Shown one piece after another: positions 19,851-30,104 of a stretch of DNA of 64,000 bases. Within the stretch, counting starts at the first letter, position 1, and the number at the start of each line of letters is the position of its first letter. This DNA comes from Rhabdophis nuchalis (Eukaryota; Chordata; Lepidosauria; Squamata; Natricidae). The notes under the pieces are model-generated. The model saw only the letters and a list, made by a program, of their open reading frames with translations, made no database searches and was not told where the DNA came from. Location: contig CM077647.1 of the NCBI GenBank assembly GCA_039707465.1, positions 171,860,163 to 171,924,162 on the forward strand, in the 5' to 3' direction. Made by a program: the position numbers and the translations under genes.

Positions 19851-21240
19851 ATACAGAGCCTGGGCCTACGGCTGATGTTTTGCAATGCCAGGTCCGTGGT
19901 CAACAAAGCCCCCCTCGTTCATGACCTTGTGTCAGAGGGGGAGCCGGACCTGGTAGGAATTGCAGAAACCTGGTTGGGCCACGAGGGAGGACTCCCCCTC
20001 GTTGAAATATGCCCACCAGGCTACCACGCTTTTCATCAGCCCCGGGCCCAAGGTAGGGGTGGTGGGGTAGCGGTCATTATCAAGGAAGGTCTTGAGCCGA
20101 GAGAGACCATTGTGCCACAGACTACAGGTTGTGAGTCCCTCTGCGTGAAGTGGGGCCTAGGGAGGCAGTTGGGCTTGCTGGTCATATACCTGGCTCCCCG
20201 CTATGTAGCAGCAGCCCTGCTCGAGCTCCTGGAGGTGATCGCTACGGTGGCAGTGGAGACCCCCAGACTTATAGTCATGGGGGACTTTAATCTGCCATCG
20301 TTGGGCGAATCATCCGAGGTAGCTCGGGAGTTCATGGCCTCCATGACGGCCATGGACCTGACCCAACTAATTCAGGGCCCCACCCACGAGGGTGGACATA
20401 CACCGGACCTCATCTTTGTCTCAGGCCAATGGAAGAGTGATCTGGGTATAGGGGATATAGTCATCACACCCTTGTCATGGTCAGACCACTCACTTCTCCG
20501 GCTCGACTTTCCGACCGCTGCTCCCCTCCGCGGGGAGGCGGAACCAGAATCACCTATCTGGGTCCGCCCCAGGCGCCTGATGGACCCGGATGGGTTCCAG
20601 ACGGCGCTTGGGCCACTTCCTGTACCCCTGACCCGCGCCCCGATGGAGGACCTCGTGGCCGCATGGAACATTGCGACCACGGGAGCCTTGGATCGGGTCG
20701 CGCCCTTGCGGCCTCTCTTGCGGCGGCGAACCACCCCGGCCCCTTGGTTCACCGAGGAGCTGAGGGGGATGAAACGCCACAAGAGATGCCTAGAGAGAAG
20801 ATGGAGGTCTACTCGATCTGAATCTGACCGGACACAGGTAAGAGCCCATTTACGGACTTACATTGTGGCGCTGAGAGTGGCCAAACGTCATCATTGTGCC
20901 ACTCTCATAGCATCCACAGAAAACCGCCCTGCCGCCCTGTTTAGGGTGACCCGCTCCCTCCTTCAACAGAGGGTGCGGGAAGCCCCGCTACAGGGTAGAG
21001 CAGAGGAATTTGTGACTTTTCTGCAAGAGAAAATCGCTCAGATACAGAACGAGCTAGCCCCCATTGATGGTCCAGTGGGATGCCATGAGACAGATCTTGT
21101 GTGGGAGGAGTTTGACTCCGTTGCTTCCGAGGATATGGACAGGCTACGTGGGCGACTGCGAGCCACCACATGTTTATTGGACCCGTGTCCCTCCTGGCTT
21201 GTACTGGCATCCTGGGAGGGACCCGTGTCCCTTCCAACTC
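19851..21240 (+). mobile_element. CR1/L2-clade LINE, endonuclease half
   Basis: The frame from 19875 encodes an APE-type endonuclease: [25 protein letters not shown] and [10 protein letters not shown] are the expected active-site blocks. The frame runs on towards the polymerase and overlaps, by homology, the first 350 bp of the LINE at 455-2420. It ends at about 21215, where a CR1-type tail fragment follows. It is truncated at the 3' side and lacks the polymerase. Confidence 0.88.
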
Positions 21241-21336
21241 TGCTATTGTATTGTATTGTATTGTATTGTATTGTATTGTATTGTATTGTATTGTATTGTA
21301 TTGTATTTATTGTATTGTATTGTATTGTATTGTAAA
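21241..21336. repeat. (TATTG)n microsatellite after a CR1 tail
   Basis: Directly preceded by CCCTTCCAACTCTGC, the last bases of CR1. It is in frame with the LINE and therefore artificially lengthens its open frame. Confidence 0.95.
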
Positions 21337-21679
21337 TGGTAAAAGTCAAAAACATTCAGATTATATAGAATGCAGTGCGGAATCAAGTTGGTTATGGCCT
21401 GGGGGACGTTTTGAAATCCAGATGTTACCTCAGAGGTCGGTGGTGGATTTTCGGTGTTTTTCCAAGGATGGTAGTTTCAGTGTTTTCTTTTCTTTGATTA
21501 TGGTTCACATCGTGATCACATTAAACCTGAGAAGATCTGGCTTCTGATTCCAACTTTACATACTTTACTGGATGACTCTTAAGAGGAGAATTTATCTCTA
21601 GGGTTATAAGACAAATTGACAATCTTGATAACTCTAGAAATAAAGGTGTATAAATACAGATAATAACAAAAATAATAAT
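21337..21679. other. ABHD4 intron 1
   Basis: No recognised feature. Confidence 0.5.
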
Positions 21680-21698
21680 AATGCATTGTCCTTCAAAA

Positions 21699-21766
<68 letters not shown>

Positions 21767-21794
21767 GAGACAGACAGACGAAGGACAATGCATT
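21680..21794. repeat. (TAGA)n bracketed by a 15-bp perfect inverted repeat
   Basis: AATGCATTGTCCTTC at 21680-21694 and its exact reverse complement at 21780-21794 enclose the TAGA array (21700-21766) and a short CAGA run. Confidence 0.9.
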
Positions 21795-21810
21795 ATTTAC
21801 ATACGCACAC

Positions 21811-21827
21811 ACACACACACACACAGA
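21811..21827. repeat. (CA)n microsatellite
   Basis: Short CA run. Confidence 0.9.
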
Positions 21828-21839
21828 TAACTTAGAGCT

Positions 21840-22260
21840 AGTGGAGAAAATGTCTCTCAAACGTAGAGTTGCTTATATGTGATCTTAGAATTTTATTTTA
21901 TACTAGCTGATAACCCAGCATTGCCCGGGTATTTATTTATAGGGGAAAAATGTCCGGACCAAACGTCGTTTCTAATGTTGGGTTTTCCCCCTTACCAGAG
22001 GGAGCCCCCTTGTAGAGTACTGTGAAACCATTACCATGGCAACTTCACTGCACTGAACAGTAGAAGCCATTTTATGGCAGCACAGTAGAATTCATTTTAA
22101 GGCACAACAGGCTGTATCTTAACAGAACACATACCCTGAGAGCTTTTAAGGGTGTCTTACCCCCAAAGTATTTTTTTTTTCCAGAGAGCAAGTCATCTGT
22201 GTATATATATTCAATTTAAAAAAGAGAAAATACAGAAATGATATACAGTACAGGAAGATA
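21840..22260. mobile_element. Unnamed dispersed repeat (CTAGCTGATAACCCAGC family)
   Basis: Shares GGAGAAAATGTCTCTCAAAC, CTAGCTGATAACCCAGC and TTACCAGAGGGAGCCCCCTT with 48310-50000. The family is not identified. Confidence 0.6.
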
Positions 22261-22307
22261 AAAGACATGCAATAACATACACCCCCCCAATAGATAGATT
22301 AATACTT

Positions 22308-22570
22308 TTTTTTTTTTTGAAAAAGTATTTTATTGATTTTCAAAATTTTTACAAGGGAAAAGGGTATAGGGTACAGGTAACATTTTGGTAGCTTGCCTGC
22401 CGTTGGTGGTGGCTTTCCCCAAACTTCATAAGTTTACAATTTTAAAGGTAAAGGATAAACATATAAAAAGATTACATTGTATAGTCTATATATTCAATCA
22501 TCATTTCCCCCCCCCCTTTTTTTCTTGTATCAACAATTACAATAGTATTTCAAATAAACTCATTTTTGCG
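22308..22570 (-). mobile_element. Short L1 3' end with 16-bp duplication
   Basis: A T run (poly-A on minus) at the left border, and an exact 16-bp duplication AGATAGATTAATACTT at 22292-22307 and 22571-22586. Only 263 bp of L1-like 3' UTR is present. It is the third minus-strand L1 insertion in the window. Confidence 0.75.
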
Positions 22571-22586
22571 AGATAGATTAATACTT

Positions 22587-22992
22587 GATGAAGTTACATA
22601 GCCCAAAGAAAATGAAAAGAATAAAATAAACTCACAAAAATTAACCTTGAGAGTAACATAGTAAATTGACGTAAATCATCAAAATGTATCTCATGGCTGT
22701 GTGTGTAATCATTTAATAATGAAGTTGGAATTGCAAGCATTTGAAAGATGCTTCAAGTTGGGAAGATTCATTTAGCCTCTTCATTTAATTGCAATTATTC
22801 TCATTCTATTCTTCCTAGCCTAGGGGGTGGGGGACGTCAACGTTTGCGTATCACAATGTTGTGAGAGCAGGTTGTTGAAAAGAGCTGTTTGCTGTTTGGA
22901 TCAATGACCATTTGACTGTCTCATGTCTTTTTCCCATTGTTGCTCGATAGTTCTAACCATGCTCTCCTCGTGGTCTCCTTTTCTTCCTACAG
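22587..22992. other. ABHD4 intron 1, 3' end
   Basis: Ordinary intron ending in a CTTTTCTTCCTACAG acceptor. Confidence 0.6.
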
Positions 22993-23081
22993 GTCCCAAG
23001 GCTGGCTAGGTGGTTGGTTGCCAGCCTGGCGGCCCACATCTATGTCCCACCTCAAGAATGTGGAAGCTCGGATCCTGCAGT
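22993..23081 (+). CDS. ABHD4: ABHD4 coding exon 2
   Basis: Encodes residues 8-38 in part, including [17 protein letters not shown], the amphipathic Trp-rich N-terminus typical of ABHD4/ABHD5 that associates with membranes or lipid droplets. Acceptor CTACAG; donor GTAAGA. The exon is 89 nt and leaves phase 1. A solo LTR begins only 81 bp after the donor. Confidence 0.93.
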
Positions 23082-23162
23082 GTAAGAACGATTTGTCTGC
23101 TCATTTTGGGTGGGTGGGTCCCATCCTTTGTCAAGAGTCACCAAGGAGAGCTGTGGCGGTGA

Positions 23163-23742
23163 TGTTCTGACCAAGGTTTCCCAAGAGCATGAAGCAAACT
23201 CCTTGTCCCCATAAAAACCCATTTTATTAATTGACTCTGAATTCTACTCATTCACCTCCAGCAAAGTCTTTCAAGGGAGGATTGACCGTCATAGACCTTA
23301 TCTGGCTTGGAGAGCTGCCAGGCTGATATCTGCAAAACCTGGCAAGGAGTCTCTGGAGAGTCACGAACCAATTAAGCGAACTAATTGTCTCCTGCAAACT
23401 CCACTCCCCTTTCGCTTCTCTTTTATTTCCTCTGGGAGGGGCCATTCATCGTCCACCTGTGGCCTTACTCCCAAGTCGACCCCTGTTCTTTAGCTGTTCC
23501 CTTCGTCTGGCAAATCTGCACCTGTGCACACTGGGCATAGGCTTCAGCTGTTCGTCTGCCTCACGGATGTCTGACTCTGAAGGCAGCTGATAACTGGCAT
23601 ACGGCTCTGCCCCCCTCTCTGCTTCTGACGCAGAGCCCTCATCAGAGCCTTCCCCAGACTCCAGGACTAACCCAGGTTCCTCCCCAACCTCCTTACTGTC
23701 CGAATCTACTGCCAGCTCCGCTGGTCGCTGGGGGCCACAAGA
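23163..23742 (-). mobile_element. Solo LTR, family A (minus orientation)
   Basis: TGTTCTGACCAAGG start, GGCCACAAGA end on the plus strand; flanks GGTGA and GGTGC. It lies just inside ABHD4 intron 2. Confidence 0.72.
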
Positions 23743-23749
23743 GGTGCAG

Positions 23750-23936
23750 TGCTTAGAATGGAGTATTGCAGGACTAATTCACTCTTCACTCCGGGAGTTC
23801 AGTTCTGAGGGACTCATCCTTCCATCCTTCCGAGATTAGTAAAATGAGGCCCCAGATCTTTGGGGGCAATATGCTGATTCCGTAAACCACCTAGAGAGGG
23901 CTGTAAAGCACTATGAAGCAGTATATAAGTCTAAGC
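23750..23936 (+). mobile_element. SINE 3' portion
   Basis: CCTTCCATCCTTCCGAGATT, AAAATGAGGCCCCAGA and GCAGTATATAAGTCTAAG match a common squamate tRNA-derived SINE body and tail. Confidence 0.5.
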
Positions 23937-24640
23937 CAGGGGTGTCTAATTCAAGGTCCGACGGCCGAATCTGGCCTGCAGGGTGCTTAGATCTGGCCCA
24001 CAGGGCTGCCCTGTAAATAGCAAAGGACCAGCCTGCAATACGTCTGCCAGCGAAAACAGAGCGTTTCCCCCCCCCCCCCGCCCAAGCTCTGTTTTTGCTT
24101 GTAGAGGGTTGCAGGAGGCCGTCCCAGCCAAAAATGGGCCCCGGAGGGCCGCATGCATGCTTCCCTGAGCTCCATTTTCACTGGCAGTGGGCTAGCAAAA
24201 CTAAAACCAAAACAAAAAGAGAAATGTTTCCCCTTTTGCATTTGTGCATGCAAGAAAGGACAGGAAAGGAGAAAGGGAAACAAAAAGAAGGAAAGATGGG
24301 AAGAAAGCAAGGAAGGAAAAATAAGGAACGAGAAGAAGAAAGGAGAAAGAAAAAAGATGGAAAAAGAAGAAAAGGGAGGGAAGGAATGAAAGGAAGAAAA
24401 AATGAAGAGAGAAGGAAAAAGAAGAAAAGGAAGGAAGGGAAGAAAGGAAGGAGATTCTAATGAGAGCGAGGCAGAGTCTGCGGGAAGTCCTGCCTTAGCA
24501 TTTGGCCACCACAGGTGCCCCTGACACAAATGACATCAAGCTGGCCACACCCACCCCAGCCATGCCCACCCCGGCCACACCTACTCCCACCATATTGCCC
24601 CCAACACTCTGGTTCCTCATTCTACAAACTTCAAAAGGAT
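23937..24640. mobile_element. hAT-like element with a purine-rich tract
   Basis: Starts CAGGGGTGTCTAATTC, a hAT-type end; 24235-24455 is an almost pure GAAA/GGAA purine tract. The right end is not located. Confidence 0.4.
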
Positions 24641-24654
24641 GGAAGTCAACCTTG

Positions 24655-24752
24655 AGCCTGGGGAGATTCGAACTGCCAAATTGAAGCAGCTGGCAGTCAG
24701 CAGAAATAGCCTGCGGTACTGCATTCTAACCACTGCGCCACCAGAAAGGTCG
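24655..24752 (-). mobile_element. tRNA-like SINE head, reversed
   Basis: GATTCGAACTGCC (box B complement) and CTAACCACTGCGCCACC (tRNA 5' complement). Confidence 0.5.
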
Positions 24753-24922
24753 TAAAATGGGGCAAAGCTCTCTTAGCAACAGTCTCGCTTAGTCATAGAA
24801 ATGTTGGGCTCACTGGTGGTCGTAGGTTGAGGACTACCTGTATTCTAGTATGTCACCCCTATTCCCGAATCTCGTTCTTTACCAGATAGTCCCCGTTGCT
24901 CTGGGTTTCCCAGCAGCTGGAA

Positions 24923-26002
24923 TAGTGGTGGGTTGCAGGTGGTATGCCCCAGTACGGGCGTACTGGAGCCTGCCCGGAGCACTGGATACTGTTCCGGTAT
25001 TGTTCTCCAGAGGGCCCACGTGCCTGTCCGAGCTCCTTACTGGTGTTTTAAGTCTTTGGCAGTTCTGCGCACATGTACAGCACATACAGCGCCTGTGCAA
25101 CGCTCCACTGAGCAGCTGGAGCCTTGTGGAGGCTCACGGAGGTGCTAAGAAGATCAAGTGACAGCCGTGGCCAGGAGGGCGTTTTACCAGGTTCGCCTGG
25201 TACGCCAGTTGCGCCCCCTATTGGATCGGGACGCCCTTCGCACAGTCACTCATGCTCTCGTGACATCCCGACTGGATTATTGCAACTCTCTCTACATGGG
25301 GCTCCCCTTGAGGTGTACCCGGAGGCTTCAGTTGGTCCAGAATGCAGCCGCGCGAGCAATTATGGGCACCTCTAGGTTTGCCCATGTAACACCGCTGTTG
25401 CGCGAGCTGCACTAACTACCTGTCGTCTTCCGGGTGCGCTTCAAGGTGTTAGTTACCATCTTCAAAGCGCTCCATGGCTCGGGACCTAGCTACCTGCGGG
25501 ATCGGATCCTGCCCCATACATCCTCACGGCCGATTCGCTCCCACAGAGAGGGACTTCTCCGGGTGCCGTCCACTAGACTTTGTCAGCGGGCGACGCCCAG
25601 GGGAAGGGCCTTCTCTGTGGCGGGCCCAGCCCTCTGGAATGACCTTCCCCCCGATATCAGGACAACCACGGACCTCCGCTCCTTCCGCTTAAAATTAAAG
25701 ACGCACTTTTTTCGTCTGGCCGGCCTTGGGTAGTCTCTTTTTAGGTCAGGGTTTTTTAGGGGTAATTTTTAGTTTAGTTATGGGTTTTAGCGCAGGATCT
25801 ATTTAATCTATTTTTAACTTTGTATTTTGTATTTGTTTGTGGTTTATTTGTATTTTTAATTGCCTGTGCCCCGCCTCGAGTCCCCTTGGGGAGAGAGAGC
25901 GGGATATAAATTAAAATTATTATTATTATTATTATTATTATTAAGACACACGTGAGTGCTGCCGGGCCTGCCGGTTGGAACAGGATCCAGAACCCACCAC
26001 TG
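24923..26002. mobile_element. hAT element containing a nested LINE
   Basis: Ends TAGTGGTGGGTTGC and AACCCACCACTG with an exact 8-bp duplication AGCTGGAA at 24915-24922 and 26003-26010. The middle (25140-25945) is a LINE fragment inserted later or captured. Confidence 0.8.
25140..25945 (+). mobile_element. CR1/L2-clade LINE 3' fragment
   Basis: Encodes LDYCNSLYMGLPLRCTRRL and LWNDLPPDIRT-type C-terminal blocks, then the GCCTCGAGTCCCCTTGGGG tail and a TTA microsatellite (25918-25943). A frame break lies near 25415. Confidence 0.85.
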
Positions 26003-26076
26003 AGCTGGAACCGCTGGATTTCAAGATGGTGTGTCCCTACGTGCTGAAACCCGTGTTTCTCCTTCATTTTCCCTAG

Positions 26077-26452
26077 GCCTCCAGAACCGATTTGTGTCCC
26101 GCTACGTGCCTCTCCCGAACCAGGCCAAGATCTGGACCATCTCGCTGTCTCCGCAATGGGGCAAGGGACGTACCCCTTTGGTGATGGTGCATGGCTTTGG
26201 GGGCGGCATCGGGCTCTGGATTCTCAACCTGGACTCGCTAAGCCACCGCCGTCCCCTCCACGCTTTTGACCTCCTTGGCTTTGGACGGAGCTCTCGGCCA
26301 CCGTTCCCCAATGACGCCCAAGGGGCCGAGGAAGCCTTTGTGAGCTCCATCGAGGCCTGGCGTGAGGAGATGGGCATCCCCAACATGATCTTGCTGGGTC
26401 ACAGCTTGGGCGGGTTCCTGGCGGCCTCGTACAGCTTGCAATACCCAGAGAG
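26077..26452 (+). CDS. ABHD4: ABHD4 coding exon 3
   Basis: The largest exon (376 nt) carries the start of the hydrolase fold. VMVHGFGGG supplies the oxyanion-hole [14 protein letters not shown] follows strand beta-4, and LLGHSLGG contains the nucleophile Ser147. ABHD5 has Asn at this position, so the Ser supports an active enzyme and the ABHD4 rather than ABHD5 call. Acceptor TTTTCCCTAG; donor GTAAGC; leaves phase 2. Confidence 0.97.
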
Positions 26453-26696
26453 GTAAGCTCATCATTCCTGTAGGTTCAATCACTTCCCCCTTGCGCTTTT
26501 GTTCATCTAGTGAGCTGTCTGGGACTCCAAGAGCAGTTTCTAAGTCAAGGTGAAGAGTGTGTGACTTTTGTGTGTGTGTGATTATTTGTGCACACAAGTG
26601 CAAATGGTTCGTCAAGTTCCTTTTTTGCATCTCGGGGTGAGTGGATCCAAACCATGAGGCTGTTTTTGCTGCTTAAAGTGCCAGTTTGGTCTACGG

Positions 26697-27095
26697 CTGT
26701 GATGGCGAACTATGGCACACGTGCCAGAGGTGGCACCCAGAGCCCTCTCTGTGGGCATGCGCCATTGCCAGCAGCTCTTCATGGGCGCTGGCTACCTGGT
26801 CTTCATGGCCTGAAAACGGGTCCAAAAACAGCCGTTTTCCAGGCTGGTTTTTGGCCTTTTTCGGGCTGTTTTCAGGCTTTTTTTTGGGGGGGGGGGCTCA
26901 AAACAGCTGAAAACAGCCAGGAAAACTGTCCAAAAATGGCTGAAAAACTGCCTGAAAAACAGACACAAAAATAGCCAAAGAAACAAGCACACGCGCACCA
27001 GATAGCTGGTCTTTGGGTTTCCAGTGCTCCAGCATGCAAACATGCATACACGTTCCAGTTTGGGTACTTGGTGCCAAAAAGGTTTGCCATCACTG
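26697..27095. mobile_element. hAT element (GTGATGGCGAAC family)
   Basis: Ends CTGTGATGGCGAAC and GTTTGCCATCACTG; 8-bp flanks GTCTACGG and GTCTAGGG match at seven of eight. Confidence 0.8.
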
Positions 27096-28065
27096 GTCTA
27101 GGGGTTAAGGCACCAGGTTAGAAAGCAGTTCAAGACCCATCTTAGCCCTGAAAACCAACTGGGGGACTTTCAGCCAATCTCCAGGAGGCAGTGAGTTCTA
27201 GTTGTTATGCCCCACCAGCAGAGCTGGCGGCAGATTCAGACAGTGAAGAGGTTGGGGAGGAACATGGGCCAGTCCTGGAGTCTGGGGAAGGCTCTGACGA
27301 GGGCTCTGCATCGGAGGCAGAGATGGGGCCAGGGCCACCTGACAGTTATCAGCTGCCTTCGGAGTCAGACATCAGTGAGGCAGATGAACAGCTGGAGCCC
27401 GTTCCCAGTGTGTGCATGCACAGAGTTGCCAGACGAAGGCAACAGCTAAAGAACAGGGGTCGACTTGGGAGTAAGGCCACAGGTGGATTGTGAATAGCCC
27501 CTCCCATGGGGAATAAAAGAGCGAAAGGGGAGGGGTGTTTGCAGGAGACAATTCGTTCATTTCTGCATTCTTACCAAGTATTGTGGCATCTGAAAGATAT
27601 CAGCCTGGCTACTCTCCAAGCCTGATAAAGGTTGCTAATTGTGAACTATCTTGAAAGACTGTGGGAGAGGAATTCACTGTAAATTAAATAAAAGGGGTTT
27701 ATTGGGACAAGGACTTGGCTTTGTGCTTTAGTGGAAGCCTAGGTCAAAACACTAGTCTCGCCTTAGGCATGAAAGCCAGCTGATGACTTTGGGCCAATTC
27801 CCAGGAAACAGTGAGTTCTAGTCCCGCCTTAAGCATGAAAGCCGACTGAGTGACTTTGGTCCTATCCCAAGGAGATAATGTATTCTAGTCCCGCCTTAGG
27901 CATGAAAGCCAACTGGGTGATTTTGGACCAATCCCCAGGAGACAATGAATTCTAGTCCCGCCTTAGGCATGAAAGCCAACTGGGTGACTATGGGTCAGTC
28001 ACTCTCTCTATCAACCCAACCCACCCGACAGTATCATTGTTGTGGGGGAAATAGGAGGAGAAAGG
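27096..28065 (+). mobile_element. MIR-like SINE with internal 67-bp amplification, interrupted by a solo LTR
   Basis: The head (27096-27202) is tRNA-like. A unit starting CTAGTCCCGCCTTAGGCATG begins at 27752, 27818, 27885 and 27952 (66-67 bp apart). The normal SINE has one such unit. The solo LTR at 27203-27751 interrupts the array. Confidence 0.75.
27203..27751 (+). mobile_element. Solo LTR, family A (plus orientation)
   Basis: Starts TGTTATGCCCCACC, ends GTCAAAACA, with an exact 5-bp duplication CTAGT at 27198-27202 and 27752-27756. A TATA-like GAATAAAAGAGCG (about 27511) and AATAAAAGGGG (about 27687) are LTR-type promoter and poly-A signals. The open frame at 27191-27493 is acidic and repeat-like and is not retroviral. 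It is the only family A copy in the sense direction of ABHD4. Confidence 0.85.
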
Positions 28066-28075
28066 TGTGTTGGAT

Positions 28076-28205
28076 ATGTTGGAAGCTGGAACAAGTAATG
28101 GGAGCTCACTCCGTTATATGGTGCTAGGGATTTGAACCGCCGAACTGGAGACCTTTTTGATCGACACGCTCGGCGTCTCAACCACTGAGCCACCACGTCC
28201 CACAT
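28076..28205 (-). mobile_element. Sauria SINE head, reversed
   Basis: CAAGTAATGGGAGCTCACTC and GATTTGAACCGCCGAACTGG match the head region of the SINE at 10499-12741. Confidence 0.75.
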
Positions 28206-28318
28206 AATTATATTATTATGTATTATTAATATAACTAATATTATGAACATTACCACTATTATGATGTAGCAAAACCAATGATACCCAGATGCCACACTGT
28301 TCATGTATTTAAAACGTA

Positions 28319-28738
28319 CTGTATTTTTCAGAGTATAAGACCTGGCTTTTTCCCTCAAAAAAGAGGGTGAAAATCTGGGTGCGTCTTATACGTTGAGTAC
28401 AGCAAGTTTGGCCTCCCGAAACCACGCCCCTTTCGCAATAATGGCCATGCATAGCCTTTAGGAGGCTTCCAGAGTGTTCCTGGGGGCTGGAGAGGGCAGA
28501 AATGAATGAAAAACAGGGCATTTTTGCCTGTTTTTGCACCCCCCACTCAGGAGTCCTCTACAAGCCTCCTAAAAACTATTCATGCCCTTTGTTGGGAAAA
28601 AAAACAGGGCCGTTTTTGCAAAAAAATGGGCTGTTTTTGGGCGGTGTTCAGAGTACAAAACCTTTTTTTTTAAATTTGCCTCTTCAAAATCTTGGTGCGT
28701 CTTATACTCCACAGTGTCTTATACTCTGAAAAATACAG
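28319..28738. mobile_element. TA-flanked MITE (mariner-like ends)
   Basis: Inverted ends CTGTATTTTTCAGAGTATAA and TATACTCTGAAAAATACAG, TA on both sides (28317-28318; 28739-28740). Confidence 0.8.
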
Positions 28739-29014
28739 TATGTATATAAAAGAAACAACAGAAAAGAAAAAAAAATGCGAGAAGGGAAGAGGAAATCAGC
28801 AAGTGCCAGTTGTAGTTTTTTGAAGTGAAAGAAGTCATTCTTACGATGACCCGCTCTTCATACTAGAACTAAACTCTTCCGAGAATGGAAGAGTTTGATT
28901 CTATAGCAATGTGGTTGAGGAAACCCTTTTTCCTCCTATGTCGGTTACTGCATTGATGTTGGCTGTATTCCGCGGGAATGCGTGTAATTTGTATCTTGTC
29001 CCCTCTTGTCCCAG
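28739..29014. other. ABHD4 intron 3, 3' end
   Basis: Ends in a CCCCTCTTGTCCCAG acceptor. No other feature. Confidence 0.6.
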
Positions 29015-29169
29015 GGTGAAACATCTAATCCTGGTGGATCCTTGGGGTTTCCCCACACGACCATCCGATCCAGATCAGGTCCGTACTGCTCCAACTTGGG
29101 TCAAGGCTGTAGCTACCGTGTTGGGACGGTCCAACCCTCTGGCCGTCCTTCGAGTTGCAGGACCTTGGG
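29015..29169 (+). CDS. ABHD4: ABHD4 coding exon 4
   Basis: Encodes RVKHLILVDPWGFP, the strand after the nucleophile elbow, and then the cap-domain start (WVKAVATVLGRSNPLAVLR). Acceptor GTCCCAG; donor GTGAGT; 155 nt, leaving phase 1. Confidence 0.96.
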
Positions 29170-29249
29170 GTGAGTGAAGTTGGCCGGAAGGTTTTGAATC
29201 AAACGTGGCAAGAATTCAGAGTGGTCTTTCTCAACTATACAATAAGAGT

Positions 29250-29637
29250 AAGAATAGAATAAGAAAGGTAGTAGAGTAGAATGTATGGAGTAGAGTAGAG
29301 CAGAGTAGAGCACAATAGAATAGAATAGAATGGAATGGAATGGAATGGAATGGAGAATAGAATAGAATAGAATAGAATAGAATAAGTAGAATAGAAAAGA
29401 ATAGAATAAGAAGAGGAGGGGAGGGGAGGAGAGGAGAGGAGAGAAAATATGGAATGGAATGGATAATAGAGTAGAGTAGAATAGCATAGAATAGAATAGA
29501 ATATATAGACAATGCATAATAGAATAGAGTAGAATGGAGTGGAATAGAATGGAATGGAATAGGAATAGGAATAGAATAAATAGTGACTGTAGAATAGAAT
29601 AGAATAGAATAGAATAGAATAGAATAGAATAGAATAA
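29250..29637. repeat. (AATAG)n/(GAATG)n compound microsatellite
   Basis: About 390 bp of AATAG, GAATG and AGGAG variants. Long minus-strand open frames here are artefacts of a 5-bp repeat. Confidence 0.95.
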
Positions 29638-29654
29638 TAAGTGACTATCTAGTC

Positions 29655-30104
29655 CTGTGATGGCAAACCTATGGCATGCATGCCACAGGTGGCATGTGAA
29701 GCCATATCTGCCGACATGTGAGCCATCAGCTCCAGCACTGCCCAACTGATTTTCGGCCTTTTGGTGGGCTGGGGGAGGTTGTTTTCATCCTGCCCAGACT
29801 TCAGGAAAGCGTCTGGATCCTGGGGAAGGGAAAAAACAGGCCCAACGGGCCAAACGGAAGTTTGTTTATGAACTTCCGGTTGGCCCATCGGGCCCAATTT
29901 TCACCCTCCCCAAGCTTCAGGAAAGCCTCTGAAGCTTGGGGAGGATGAAAACTCTCCCCCCCCCCTCCCCGCGTTGGGGGGAGGTGTCTTGCATGCACAC
30001 ATAGGAGGTCAGGCAGGCATGCGCAGGTGGTTGGGGCACATTACGTGGGTGAGGGCACGTGTGCCCAATTTTGGCACACATTTACAAAATGGTTCGCCAT
30101 CACT
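29655..30104. mobile_element. hAT element (GTGATGGCAAAC family)
   Basis: Ends CTGTGATGGCAAACC and GGTTCGCCATCACTG; exact 8-bp duplication ATCTAGTC at 29647-29654 and 30105-30112. It was inserted into a CR1 copy. Confidence 0.9.

Noticed and set aside
29113..29745. 210-codon minus-strand hydrophobic frame
   Set aside because: Translation of an AATAG/TATTC microsatellite.
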